A DNA stretch of 64,000 nucleotides from the NCBI GenBank assembly GCA_963739615.1, contig CAVUBD010000015.1:1-64000 (forward strand), in the 5' to 3' direction. The notes below the pieces were generated by a model. The model was not told the origin of the DNA. It did not search any database and saw nothing but the letters and a program-made list of their open reading frames with translations. Of the stretch, positions 45,401 to 53,518 are shown one piece after another. The stretch is from Palsa-504 sp963739615 (lineage in GTDB: Bacteria; Actinomycetota; Actinomycetes; Streptosporangiales; Streptosporangiaceae). Within the stretch, counting starts at the first letter, position 1. Every line of letters begins with the position of its first letter. A program made the position numbers and the translations under genes.

Positions 45401-48400
45401 GGACCCCGCCGGCCAGCAGGCCCGTGACATCGGAGTTGGCGCTACCAAGCGCGCTGACCTGCACTCCGCCTTGGCGGGCGATCGCGTCCAGCGTAGCCCC
45501 GGCGCCGGCCTGGTGCGTGCCGCTGCCGGGCAGCACGACGTGGCGCGGGATCGCGACGGCCCGCCCCGCCACGAGCAGGCCGGGCGCGCTGGCGTTGGCC
45601 GTGGCGAGGCTGGCGACGGTGGCGCCGGTGACTGCGGCGATCGACGCGAACGTGTCCTCCGGCTGGACCGTGTAGGGGCGCAGGCCCAGGAGCACCGATT
45701 GCCCCGCCACCAGCAGGCCGGGCACCTGCGCGTTCGCCGCGCCGATATCGGCGGCGGTCACGCCGAAGGCGGCGGCCACGCTCGCCAGCGTGTCCCCGGC
45801 CCGGGCCTGGTACCCGGCGGCGGGCGGCGTGCCGCCGGCCGCGACGGTCTGCGGCGTGCCCACGGCGAGCAGCGTGCCGGGCGTCACGGCCAGCGCCCGG
45901 TTGTCGGTGGCCAGCGCCGCCGCGTCGGCCGGGGCGGGCGCGGGGGAGCGCTGGACGATGCCGGCCAGCGTGTCGTTCTGGATCACGGTGCAGCGGTTCT
46001 CCACCGCCAGCGTCGCGCCGGCGGCGAGCAGGCCCGCGGCGGCGAAGCTCTGCGCGGCGGACCGGTTGGCCTGAGCCAGCTCGGCCGGGCCGACCTGGTA
46101 GGTGCCGGCGACGCTTTGCAGCGTGCCGCCGTCCGGGATCGTCGTGGCCAGCTGGACGATGCCGGCGACCGTCGCCAGGTAGCCCCAGGCGCCGGACGCG
46201 AACGCCGCCAGCCCGGCCACGTCGAGCGGGTGCGGTGCCTGCCCGTCGACCGTCGTGGTCACCTCGGCGGCCAGGTCGTGCGAGAGCTGCCAGAAAATTC
46301 CGGCATAACGGTCCCGGTGCGCGCTGGCCTGCGCCGCGATCCCGGTCGGCAGGCTGGGCGTGCCGGGCGCCGCCACCGGCGTGAACACCTCACCCGGGGC
46401 GGGGACGTAGGCGCTGGCGTCGAGCGCGATATCGACCTGGACCGTCGCCGCGCCAGGCTGCCCGGTGAACTGGTAGCCGGTGACCACGGACGGCCACTGG
46501 CTGAGGGCCACGAGCTCGTCGGTGTAGCCGACGTCGACCTCGATGCTCTGCTGGGCCAGCAGCCGGTTCCCGAAGACGTCCTGCGGCTGCCAGCCGAACC
46601 GGGCCTGGCCGCCCACGCCGGCGTACGGGTCTTGCTGCCCGTCCAGGGCGGCGGCCGGCGCCGAAGCCGCGAACCTGTCGATCCGCAGCTGCTTGGCGTA
46701 CACCCACGGCTCGACGCCGCCCACCGCGGTGAGCTGGTGGTTGAGCGGGCCGCTTGTCTGCCGGGCCGGGCCTGCCGGCAGCCCGTCGGCGCTGGCCCGG
46801 AACCCGCCGGTGCCGAGCAGCTGGTAGCCGACCAGGTTGAACAGGACCTCCAGCTGGGTCTTCGGGTCCTGCGGCGCGCCGGGCGCGGGCCGGGGCGTCT
46901 CCGGGTCGCTGGCGGCCGGATCCGGGTCGGCGCGGATCAGCCGGAACCCGGCCGCGCCGGGCTGCACCGTGCCGCGCACGGTGAGCCACTCCGGGTAGAC
47001 CTCGAACAGCGCGCCGGCGGTGAGGTACTCCGGGCCGTCCTTGATCGCCTGCACGACCGTGCCGGCGTCCACGCCGAGGGCCAGCGCCGCGGACAGGATG
47101 TCGTCGCCCGGCTGCACCCGGTACGTCGCCCCGCCGGGCGTGCTGATGCTCTGGCCAGGCACCAGCAGGTTGGCGGTCGTCGCGTTGGCCGCGCCCAGCG
47201 ACTCAAGCGACGTTCCCAGGTTACCGGCCAGTCCGGCCAGCGTCGCCGCGCCGGCGGGCAGCGGGAGCTGCGGCGGCACCACGAACACCGCGGCGTTCGG
47301 GTCGGCGAGGTTGTCGGTGACCAGCGCGGTGTTGTGGAACGCGCGCAGCGGGATCGTGGCGCCGCCGCCGACGGCGGGGAAGGCGGTGACCAGCAGGCTG
47401 ACCGTCGCGGTGGGGTCGGTGTTGAAGATCCCGGCGGGCAGGCCCGGGCCGTCTGGGCCGACCCGGTAATACAGGTAGTAGCCGCCGGTGTTGGTGACGG
47501 TCGCCTCCCACAGCAGGGTGAGGAAGGCCCGGGCGTCCGCGGGCGCCATCGTGGCGGCGGTGACAGCCGCGCCGTCCTGTACCGCGGCCAGCGCCCGCGG
47601 CCCGGATGACGCGGTGACCGGGGGGTTGGACCGGGTGGACAGGTTCGCCTTGACCAGCAGCACGCCCGCCGGGTCCGCCGGGTCCGACTGAAGCCCCGGG
47701 CCGGCCGCCGAGGCCGTGCTCAGCGGGTAGAGCAGCGCCAGCCGCAGGAGGTCACCGCCGCCCCCGCCACGGGCGTAGTCGAGGAGCTGCCGCAGGTCCG
47801 CGGTCGCGTCCTGGGACACGCCGAATACCTCGTAGATATTGGCAAGCGGCTGGCCCGGCGCGTTCGGGTCCGGCACCCGGCGCAGGCCGAAGTCGGCCTT
47901 CGTGGCCCAGCCGAAGCCGTCGATCGCCGTTGTCTGGGTCGGGGCGGCCGGGGTCGCCTTCGATCCGCTGGCCAGGCGGACCCGCAGCCCGGCCCCGGTA
48001 ACCGGGTCCGCGTCCGCGCTGACGGCGACCTGGTGCCGCAGCGCGTCAGGGAACGGCAGCAGCGTCGGCTGGCCCGCCACGGGAGGCGTCCCCGGCGCCG
48101 CGGTCGCGGGAGGCGCGCCAGCCCCGGCCGGGTCGTAGCGCAGCGGCGGCTGGCTGGCGGCCCGCCACGGCACCGGCCTGCCCAGCGCGTACTGGCGCGG
48201 GACCGCGGCGTACGGCGGGTACCGGGTCGCCGCCAGCACCCTGGCATCGATCGGCGGGCTCTGCGCGAGCTGCCCGGCGATGCCGGCGAGCGTGGTCTTG
48301 TCCTGCGCGGACAGCGGCATGGTCAGCGACCTTGCGCCGCCCGCGAACGTCACCGCGGGCCCGGGGGAGGTGCCGGTGGCGGTCAGCTTGAAGCCGTAGT

Positions 48401-51400
48401 CGTCCGGCAGCGGGACCGGCGGGGTGATCTGCTGGCCAGTGAGCGTGTACATCGGGTACAGCCGCTGCCCGGCCGGGTCAGCGCCGGCCGCGGGCACCTC
48501 GTCCGGCGACGGCAGCCGCAGCCCGTGCAGCAGGAACCGGGCCAGGCTGCTGCCCGGCGAGTCGAAGCTGCCGCCCTGGGCCAGCTCGGCGACCAGCGTG
48601 CCCAGCGGCAGGACCTCGGCGTCCGGCACCACCACGGTGCCGAAACCCACGTCGGTGTTGGCCAGCACAAGCTGCCCGGCGGTGAGCCCGAACATGGCCG
48701 CGATGCTCAGCGGGGTGTCGTCCGCCGCGACCTGGTGGCTGACCGGCGGCAGCACCACGGTGACCTGCGGGGCCAGGGTCGCGCCAACCACCGCCGGGAC
48801 GAGGCCGGCGACGCCGAGGCCGAACCGTTCCGCGATGCCCACCAGCGTGTCCTGGCTGCCGACCTGGTAGCTCAGCGGGACCGGCAGGTTGATGCGCAGC
48901 CCCACCGGCACGGAGATCCCCATCCCGGGCCGGGGCAGCGAGGCGCCGGGCACGGGCGACCAGCAAGGCTGTCCGGGCTGGCAGTTGACCGCCGGGTTGG
49001 CCTTGGTGATCCCCTCGGCGGTGGTGCCGAAGCTCGCCGCGATCGACGCGAGCGTGTCGCCCTGCTTGATGACGTAGCTGGCCTGGGAACTGACGGTGAG
49101 CGTCGCGCCCGGGGTGAGCAGCCCGGCCTGGTCGCCGAGTGCTGTCGCCAGGTCGGCGGCGTCGACGCCGAACCGCTGGGCCAGCGCGGCCAGGGTCTCC
49201 CCGGGCCGGGTCTGCGCGGTCAGCCCGAACGTCACCGGCACGCCAGCCCGCAGCAGCAGCGTGTCGGGGTTGGCTCCGGCCACGACGGCGGCCAGCGTGG
49301 TGCCGAACCGGGCCGCGATCGCGTCGAGGCTGTCCGTGGCGGCGACCGTCCAGGGCAGGGTCGGCAGCGCGAAGCCGACCCCGGCGTACAGCAGGTCGGG
49401 GACGTCGGCGGCGGCCGTCCCGACCTGCGCGAGGGTGGCGCCGGTCGCGGCCGCGATCGAGGCCAGCGTGTCCGGCGGCCGGACCACGTAGCCGCCGCCC
49501 GGCAGGGCCAGCGTGGTCAGCGCTTTCAGCAGCCCGGGCACGGCCGCGGCCGCGCTGGCCACCGTGTCAAGCGGAGCACCCAGCCGGGCCGCGATCGAGC
49601 TGAGCGTGTCGCCGTCGCCGGCGACGTAGCTGCCACCGGCCACCTGGATCGTGCTGCCTGCGGCGAGCACCCCGGTGTCCCGGCGGATCGCCAGCGCGAC
49701 AAGCAGCGGCGTGAGCTGCAGCCGGGCGGCGAGCGCGCGCAGCGTCTCTCCGGCAGCGACCCGCGTGCTGCGCTGGTTGATCGCCAGTCGCGTCCCGGCC
49801 GCGAAGAACGTCGCCGAGCCCTTGTTGGCCTCCGCGATCGCGGCCACGGCGGCATCGGCCTGCGCCGGGTCGCTGATCCCGAACCGGGCCGCGATGCCGG
49901 GCAGGGTATCGGCGGGCGCCGCCTGGTAGGGGTACTCCCGGTACAGGTCGAGCGCGTCCTGGACCAGTTGCCGCAGGATGAAGGCGAAGTAGTCGGCGAA
50001 AAGCACCGCGGCCACCGACTCGGGCTGGCCCTCCGCCACCGTCTGGGCCGCTCCGGCCTGGGCCGAACCAGCCGGGGCGGAACCGGCCGTCGGCGCCGGC
50101 GCGGCGAGCTCCTGGAAATAGCGGGCCAGGTACTGCTGGTAGCCCGGTGTCGCCTGGAACGGGCCGGTCCCGAAGTCGATGGTGGTGCCGTCGGCGGTCA
50201 GCTGCACGAACGGCGGCATCGGGAACACGGTGTACGACGGGTTCTGCGGCGCGGCCTCCGGCATCGGGCGCAGGTCGAAGGTGATCGCCCGGCTGGTGAG
50301 GAAGTCGACCACCCGGGACAGCGAGAACGGCGCGCCGGGATTGGTCAGGTCGACGTACAGCGCGTGCAACTGGCTCGCCGATACCGCCGCATCCGGCCCT
50401 GACGGCCCGGACACCGGCTCGCCGAGCGCGGCCTGTGCCTGCTGGACGCTGAGCTGCGCGGACTGCGCCGCCCACAGCAGTGCCTCGCGGGTGAGCTGCT
50501 CGAAGGGCGAGAGCAGCTGCGCGGCGATCGAGGACAGCGCCTCGCCGGGCTGCACGGTGCGGCCCCCGCCGTCGAGCGTCACCGTCCCGTCGGGCAAGGT
50601 GATCGCCGTGCCCGGCGGCAGCAGCCCGGGCACCGCGCGGGTCAGGAAGCCGAGGGAGAAGACGTCCGGGGCGGCCGGGATGGTCCCCGCCAGGCTGCGG
50701 AACGTGTCGCCCTGCGTGGTGACGACGGCCGTGCCGCCCGGCATGGTGAGCGTGAGGCCGGGCGTCAGCGGCTGGTCCGCGTTGGCGACGGCGAGCGCGC
50801 CCTCCAGCTGGCCACGGTCGGCGACGAACAGCGTGACGACGAGCTGCGGCTGCGGCTGGGACCCCAGGGTCTCCCCGGGACGGTCGCCGGCCGTCCCGCC
50901 GGTCAGCATCGGCTGCAGGTACACGTCGAGGGTCAGCCCGGGCGGCGCGGCATCGGCCGCCGCGGCGAGCCCGCGCCAGCTGATGCCGTTGCTCAGCACG
51001 TGGGCGAACACCGGGCTGGCCTGCACCACCCCGCCGGTGCGGCGCAGGATGCCGCGGGCGGCAAGCTGCTGCCCAGGCCCGGCCGGGCCCGCCAGAGCAG
51101 CCGGGCCCGCAACAGCAGCCGGGGCCGCAAGAGCAGCCGCGACCACCCACGGAGTCGGTGCCGCCTGCCCGATCGTGAACGACTCGCGGATCGTCGCGCT
51201 GAACGACAGCGTGACGTGGAAGAACAGCACCGTGACCGACAGCGAGACCGAGACGCCCGCCTCGAAGGCGACCTCGATCGGCTGGTAGCTCTCGACGACC
51301 ACGGTGGCGGTCGCGTAGGCGTCGATGTCCAGGCTGGCCTGCAGGATCGCGAAGTTGACCGTGCCCCAGATGTGGATCTGGATCCCCACGGTCCCGGTGA

Positions 51401-52700
51401 CCTTGAAGTAGACCGCCCTGGATGCCGGGTCGGAGTCCGGGTGGAACCAGGCGAGGACGCCCTCAAGGATGCCGATGAACCCGGCGAAGAAGCCCGCGTC
51501 GAGCGGGCCGATCGACACCGACTTGCCGAGCCCCACCCTGATGCCGAATCCCGCCACGATGACCGGGGCGAAGCTGCCGTTGGTCACCTGCGGCACCTGG
51601 CTGGCCGTCTGGCCGGACAGCACCCCGAAGTACAGCCCGGCGGCCGCCGAGACCGGGATCGGGACCGGCCCGGCCCAGACGATCATGTCGATCTGGAACG
51701 AGCGCGAGAAGTCAAGGTTCTGGGGGAACCCCAGGTCCACCAGGAAGTCGCCGTTGGTGTAGATGTCCATGTCGATGATCGGCAAGGTGATGTCCGCCTC
51801 GCCGGCCTGGATCTTGCGCAGCGAGTCGGGCAGCTTGAGCTCGATGTGGAAGACGCCGAGACTGTCGCTGACCTTGCGGTAGAGGATCTCGAATTCCAGC
51901 CCGGCCAGCTTGCCGGCCCGCTGGCCGTCCAGCGCGAGCCGCAGCCCGTACAGCACCGGGTCGTTGAACACGGCGGACAGCGTGACCGTCTCGAGCGCGG
52001 AGAACTTCGCGCCGAACAGCCAGCCGGACGACGCGTCGAACTTCAGCGCGGTCAGCGTGGCCAGCGGGTTCTTGCCAGGGTCGACCGCCTGGTAGGAGCC
52101 CTCGAGCGCCTGGATCACCGCCGCCAGCGTGGCCAGCGCGGCAGGGTCGCGCAGCGTGACGTGCTGGCCCACGCCGAGGTACTCCAGGTCGAAGTACTTC
52201 GCCCCCTGCCCCGGCACCGACGGGGCGGGCTGGCTGAGCACGTCCCAGGTCAGCCCGGGTGCGGAGGTGAAGTCGGCGCCGAGGAACGTGCCGAAAAGCG
52301 ACAGGTCGACCGACTTGTTCCTGGACGCGGTGGCGGGGGAGTACCACACCTCGATCCGGTCCAGGCTGATCAGCGGGAAGCTAACGTCCAGGTTGTCGTA
52401 GCTGAACCCGACCCGAAAGTTCGTGATGTCGATTTCGAATACGAAATTGTGCAGGTTGATCGTGTTGAGCAGGTCCCACGGCGGGGCGAGCTTGAAGTCC
52501 AGGCCCGGCTCGGCCTTGCTGACCAGGTAGGCCAGCACCTCGCCCAGCGTGAGGTCGCCGAACCTGGCGGCCAGGATCGTGTCGATCCCGCTGCCGAACG
52601 TCGCGCTGGCGTCGGCGCGCAGCCCGAAGATCTGCAGCGAGGCGAGCAGCTCGAACTCGGGGACCGCGGGGAGGTTCCCGCCCGGATCCGGTTCGGTCAT
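42009..52700 (-). CDS. Giant LysM-repeat protein (3563 residues in this frame)
   Basis: Residues 1-515 form a beta-rich domain without signal peptide (FRVGFSYDNLDVSFPLISLD, PVIVAGFGIRVGLGKSVSIG). An Ala/Pro-rich linker follows (about 520-560). Then about 25 LysM-like units of 40-50 residues occur in clusters: about 660-1380 (11), 1815-1900 (2), 2195-2500 (6), 2775-3070 (6). Typical ones are YVIKQGDTLASIAASFGTTA and YTVQPEDTFASIAAVTGATV, each ending LLxxGxxxxxP. Between clusters lie unknown domains. From about residue 3438 (near 42385) the frame is out of register; the true end is in the frame 41528-42436. It overlaps the 169-residue gene by 4 nt. Similar large proteins that I recall carry DUF6603-like domains; this is not verified. 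Localisation unknown. Confidence 0.88.
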   Translation of the reverse strand: MTEPDPGGNLPAVPEFELLASLQIFGLRADASATFGSGIDTILAARFGDLTLGEVLAYLVSKAEPGLDFKLAPPWDLLNTINLHNFVFEIDITNFRVGFSYDNLDVSFPLISLDRIEVWYSPATASRNKSVDLSLFGTFLGADFTSAPGLTWDVLSQPAPSVPGQGAKYFDLEYLGVGQHVTLRDPAALATLAAVIQALEGSYQAVDPGKNPLATLTALKFDASSGWLFGAKFSALETVTLSAVFNDPVLYGLRLALDGQRAGKLAGLEFEILYRKVSDSLGVFHIELKLPDSLRKIQAGEADITLPIIDMDIYTNGDFLVDLGFPQNLDFSRSFQIDMIVWAGPVPIPVSAAAGLYFGVLSGQTASQVPQVTNGSFAPVIVAGFGIRVGLGKSVSIGPLDAGFFAGFIGILEGVLAWFHPDSDPASRAVYFKVTGTVGIQIHIWGTVNFAILQASLDIDAYATATVVVESYQPIEVAFEAGVSVSLSVTVLFFHVTLSFSATIRESFTIGQAAPTPWVVAAALAAPAAVAGPAALAGPAGPGQQLAARGILRRTGGVVQASPVFAHVLSNGISWRGLAAAADAAPPGLTLDVYLQPMLTGGTAGDRPGETLGSQPQPQLVVTLFVADRGQLEGALAVANADQPLTPGLTLTMPGGTAVVTTQGDTFRSLAGTIPAAPDVFSLGFLTRAVPGLLPPGTAITLPDGTVTLDGGGRTVQPGEALSSIAAQLLSPFEQLTREALLWAAQSAQLSVQQAQAALGEPVSGPSGPDAAVSASQLHALYVDLTNPGAPFSLSRVVDFLTSRAITFDLRPMPEAAPQNPSYTVFPMPPFVQLTADGTTIDFGTGPFQATPGYQQYLARYFQELAAPAPTAGSAPAGSAQAGAAQTVAEGQPESVAAVLFADYFAFILRQLVQDALDLYREYPYQAAPADTLPGIAARFGISDPAQADAAVAAIAEANKGSATFFAAGTRLAINQRSTRVAAGETLRALAARLQLTPLLVALAIRRDTGVLAAGSTIQVAGGSYVAGDGDTLSSIAARLGAPLDTVASAAAAVPGLLKALTTLALPGGGYVVRPPDTLASIAAATGATLAQVGTAAADVPDLLYAGVGFALPTLPWTVAATDSLDAIAARFGTTLAAVVAGANPDTLLLRAGVPVTFGLTAQTRPGETLAALAQRFGVDAADLATALGDQAGLLTPGATLTVSSQASYVIKQGDTLASIAASFGTTAEGITKANPAVNCQPGQPCWSPVPGASLPRPGMGISVPVGLRINLPVPLSYQVGSQDTLVGIAERFGLGVAGLVPAVVGATLAPQVTVVLPPVSHQVAADDTPLSIAAMFGLTAGQLVLANTDVGFGTVVVPDAEVLPLGTLVAELAQGGSFDSPGSSLARFLLHGLRLPSPDEVPAAGADPAGQRLYPMYTLTGQQITPPVPLPDDYGFKLTATGTSPGPAVTFAGGARSLTMPLSAQDKTTLAGIAGQLAQSPPIDARVLAATRYPPYAAVPRQYALGRPVPWRAASQPPLRYDPAGAGAPPATAAPGTPPVAGQPTLLPFPDALRHQVAVSADADPVTGAGLRVRLASGSKATPAAPTQTTAIDGFGWATKADFGLRRVPDPNAPGQPLANIYEVFGVSQDATADLRQLLDYARGGGGGDLLRLALLYPLSTASAAGPGLQSDPADPAGVLLVKANLSTRSNPPVTASSGPRALAAVQDGAAVTAATMAPADARAFLTLLWEATVTNTGGYYLYYRVGPDGPGLPAGIFNTDPTATVSLLVTAFPAVGGGATIPLRAFHNTALVTDNLADPNAAVFVVPPQLPLPAGAATLAGLAGNLGTSLESLGAANATTANLLVPGQSISTPGGATYRVQPGDDILSAALALGVDAGTVVQAIKDGPEYLTAGALFEVYPEWLTVRGTVQPGAAGFRLIRADPDPAASDPETPRPAPGAPQDPKTQLEVLFNLVGYQLLGTGGFRASADGLPAGPARQTSGPLNHQLTAVGGVEPWVYAKQLRIDRFAASAPAAALDGQQDPYAGVGGQARFGWQPQDVFGNRLLAQQSIEVDVGYTDELVALSQWPSVVTGYQFTGQPGAATVQVDIALDASAYVPAPGEVFTPVAAPGTPSLPTGIAAQASAHRDRYAGIFWQLSHDLAAEVTTTVDGQAPHPLDVAGLAAFASGAWGYLATVAGIVQLATTIPDGGTLQSVAGTYQVGPAELAQANRSAAQSFAAAGLLAAGATLAVENRCTVIQNDTLAGIVQRSPAPAPADAAALATDNRALAVTPGTLLAVGTPQTVAAGGTPPAAGYQARAGDTLASVAAAFGVTAADIGAANAQVPGLLVAGQSVLLGLRPYTVQPEDTFASIAAVTGATVASLATANASAPGLLVAGRAVAIPRHVVLPGSGTHQAGAGATLDAIARQGGVQVSALGSANSDVTGLLAGGVQLGYTPPGGRGYSTATAANDTLSTVTLRLQAMLAADGVTQQVTPALLAEANATVPCLAAGAALLIPPADVTSGAAVTASNPAVVFPLETALTLRRTGHVDPALAAAGGGDVSSVTTPLAPAVPEGAAGQTLTLQQFAETFETAFAAPRLKLATTGSGGSGTQTQQLFAVQYGTAALNYEIGGSTPYFFAPRPLSTALWNSPGPIPIRGYTRGQPLGPAQQTSFTGADLDGWAQAFLAELDLVLSGDYAVAAYTLDPAGYIALVQAKNTLAAAIRDSVDTVVEPGGGPGPDLAGAQDALYQRLLITLSTAYQVDTIVQFPVTVTAPADWAGDTAPRLRGQPLADTYTVAAGATLSSVASDPSFQAPLDLLVAELAGSGFLLAPGFEVPGQGQLPPYTVAGGDTLASVAAHFAVPVAQLGDALAGTSGLLQPGAAVNLVRRTYPLAADDTLFTAISYLALDVATPAAQAAAVDNFAAMNATLRDLFAVGTTLLVPLPVTVAPGDTIEGLAAAHGLAPLGLVTSIAARTDVLAPGVPVTLAGQAVTVRPGDSLDGLAAAAGLPLDAVTSAVQDSAGLLVSGVTIALPGSQVSYAVMADDTLTGIAAAVGQGATPSWIVTTQLHTAQALRAGTAVAYLSRVAGFSLSDATISLAGSSPGSSPGSLTFLFHTASNTAFSNLALQLRYQVNQLEYGIENVPWASGYQSSQWLTFLLPPPDATIGTADVPIPLRAHPVPPSVTSQRTIPFGGPLTLQELRRYDYDYSFSAQRAAQDTVSTSQLQNTVLAGGTTAAGTSAGALPVALAQYAAVRDGLEQDLALLTRMDPVAPVTAGTAAGDTPAQQALQVFTELAGQVAQAWAAWVAPTPALSPALSPAIGAVPRHAPRYQVRRGTLVTGEATVHLRPDGEAAAVHAGDLVVGLRGHAAAGARGDVAPGGRGYAGRRQVTFTRLALPAGPADAPAPGGSAPGTPAPGTPVQSLAGADEFDLLVPDRDVVTTQNIWGEVSVTRNACAGRPGDEPGVHLRGAGRQGGHPGGAADLVDRPVRPDHGPVRPAVGPARHGTGDRRPPAGRLADQLLRRPAEPLRRPRRGHPGQDRHALRPDARHAGACGGGRARTAGRRREASAADRRLSPGG

Positions 52701-53206
52701 GACCCCGTGGCCGGGGTCGGGTTAACCTTGGTGACCTTGAAGCCGAGCGAGAGCAGCTCGATGCCGAGCAGCATGGGGGCCGGCGAGCTTGTGGTGAAGT
52801 CCAGCGCGAGCCCGACGCCGTAGGTGCTCGTCTGGGTGTTGATCTCCAGGTCGGTGATCCGGACGCTCGCCGACGTCAGCGTCATGGCGATGGAGCTGAG
52901 CACCGGCACGTTGGTGGACAGGCTGCCGTTCACCGCCTTGATCTCGTCGGCGAAGCCGGAGAAGCCCACGGCCGTGGCGATCTGCGTCGCGATGTCGCCG
53001 ATCGAGCCCAGGCTGATCGAGTCCTCGAACGCGGCGTGGTACTCGACGATCATGTGCTGGCCGAGCGTCCCGGTCAGCGTGAAGGTGTGATTGGCGATGG
53101 TCAGCGTGATCGACCCTTCGACGGTGACGGTGCTCGGCCCGGTGCCGGTGCCCGCGGGCTGCGCGGCTGGGGTGAGCAGGACCGGGGGCTGGTTCGGGGT
53201 GGTCAC
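52697..53206 (-). CDS. Beta-rich 169-residue protein of the LysM-array operon
   Basis: After a Pro/Thr-rich start comes an amphipathic strand series: STVTVEGSITLTIANHTFTL, TGTLGQHMIVEYHAAFEDSI, SIAMTLTSASVRITDLEINT, ending MLLGIELLSLGFKVTKVNP. The style resembles the N-terminal domain of the giant and the end of the 1021-residue neighbour, so the three may share a fold. GTG start has AGGAG 8 nt upstream. It overlaps the giant's ATG by 4 nt. No signal peptide. Unknown family. Confidence 0.8.
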   Translation of the reverse strand: MTTPNQPPVLLTPAAQPAGTGTGPSTVTVEGSITLTIANHTFTLTGTLGQHMIVEYHAAFEDSISLGSIGDIATQIATAVGFSGFADEIKAVNGSLSTNVPVLSSIAMTLTSASVRITDLEINTQTSTYGVGLALDFTTSSPAPMLLGIELLSLGFKVTKVNPTPATGS

Positions 53207-53233
53207 GGGTCGTTCTCCTCTGTCATGGTGCGG

Positions 53234-53518
53234 TCACGGTGCGATGGGCTGGTCTTTCTTGTAGGCGCCGTACCAGCCAAGCGAGTTGGCGCCGGCGGCC
53301 GGGTCGGGGTCGCCGAAGACGAAGATGTCGAACGAGCCCCCGGGCGGCAGCGACTTGCCGAACAGCGAGAGCGCGATGCCGGTGAGCTTGAGCAGGAACG
53401 CGGCGCCGTCGTAGGTCAGCGTCACCGCGAACATGGTGATCTTCAGCACGCCCTCGACGGTCAGCTCATTCTTGGCCCCGGTGGAGCCGGGCAGCTTCAG
53501 CCCGACCGAGACCGGCAC
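53234..53518 (-). CDS. C-terminal end of the large beta-rich protein (separate frame)
   Basis: 94 residues: PVSVGLKLPGSTGAKNELTV, EGVLKITMFAVTLTYDGAAF, IALSLFGKSLPPGGSFDIFV, ending NSLGWYGAYKKDQPIAP. It overlaps the end of the upstream gene by about 50 bp in another frame, and that gene's last 20 residues (after WAPGPAG) lose all resemblance to it. I infer one original gene with an indel in the GC-rich run near 53535. As a stand-alone protein it has no good ribosome binding site. Confidence 0.65.
   Translation of the reverse strand: MPVSVGLKLPGSTGAKNELTVEGVLKITMFAVTLTYDGAAFLLKLTGIALSLFGKSLPPGGSFDIFVFGDPDPAAGANSLGWYGAYKKDQPIAP

Noticed and set aside
42009..52700. Possibility that the repeated segments are DNA repeats or a CRISPR array
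   Set aside because: The repetition is at protein level (LysM-like units) with divergent DNA and spacing; no short identical direct repeats with unique spacers were seen anywhere in the window.
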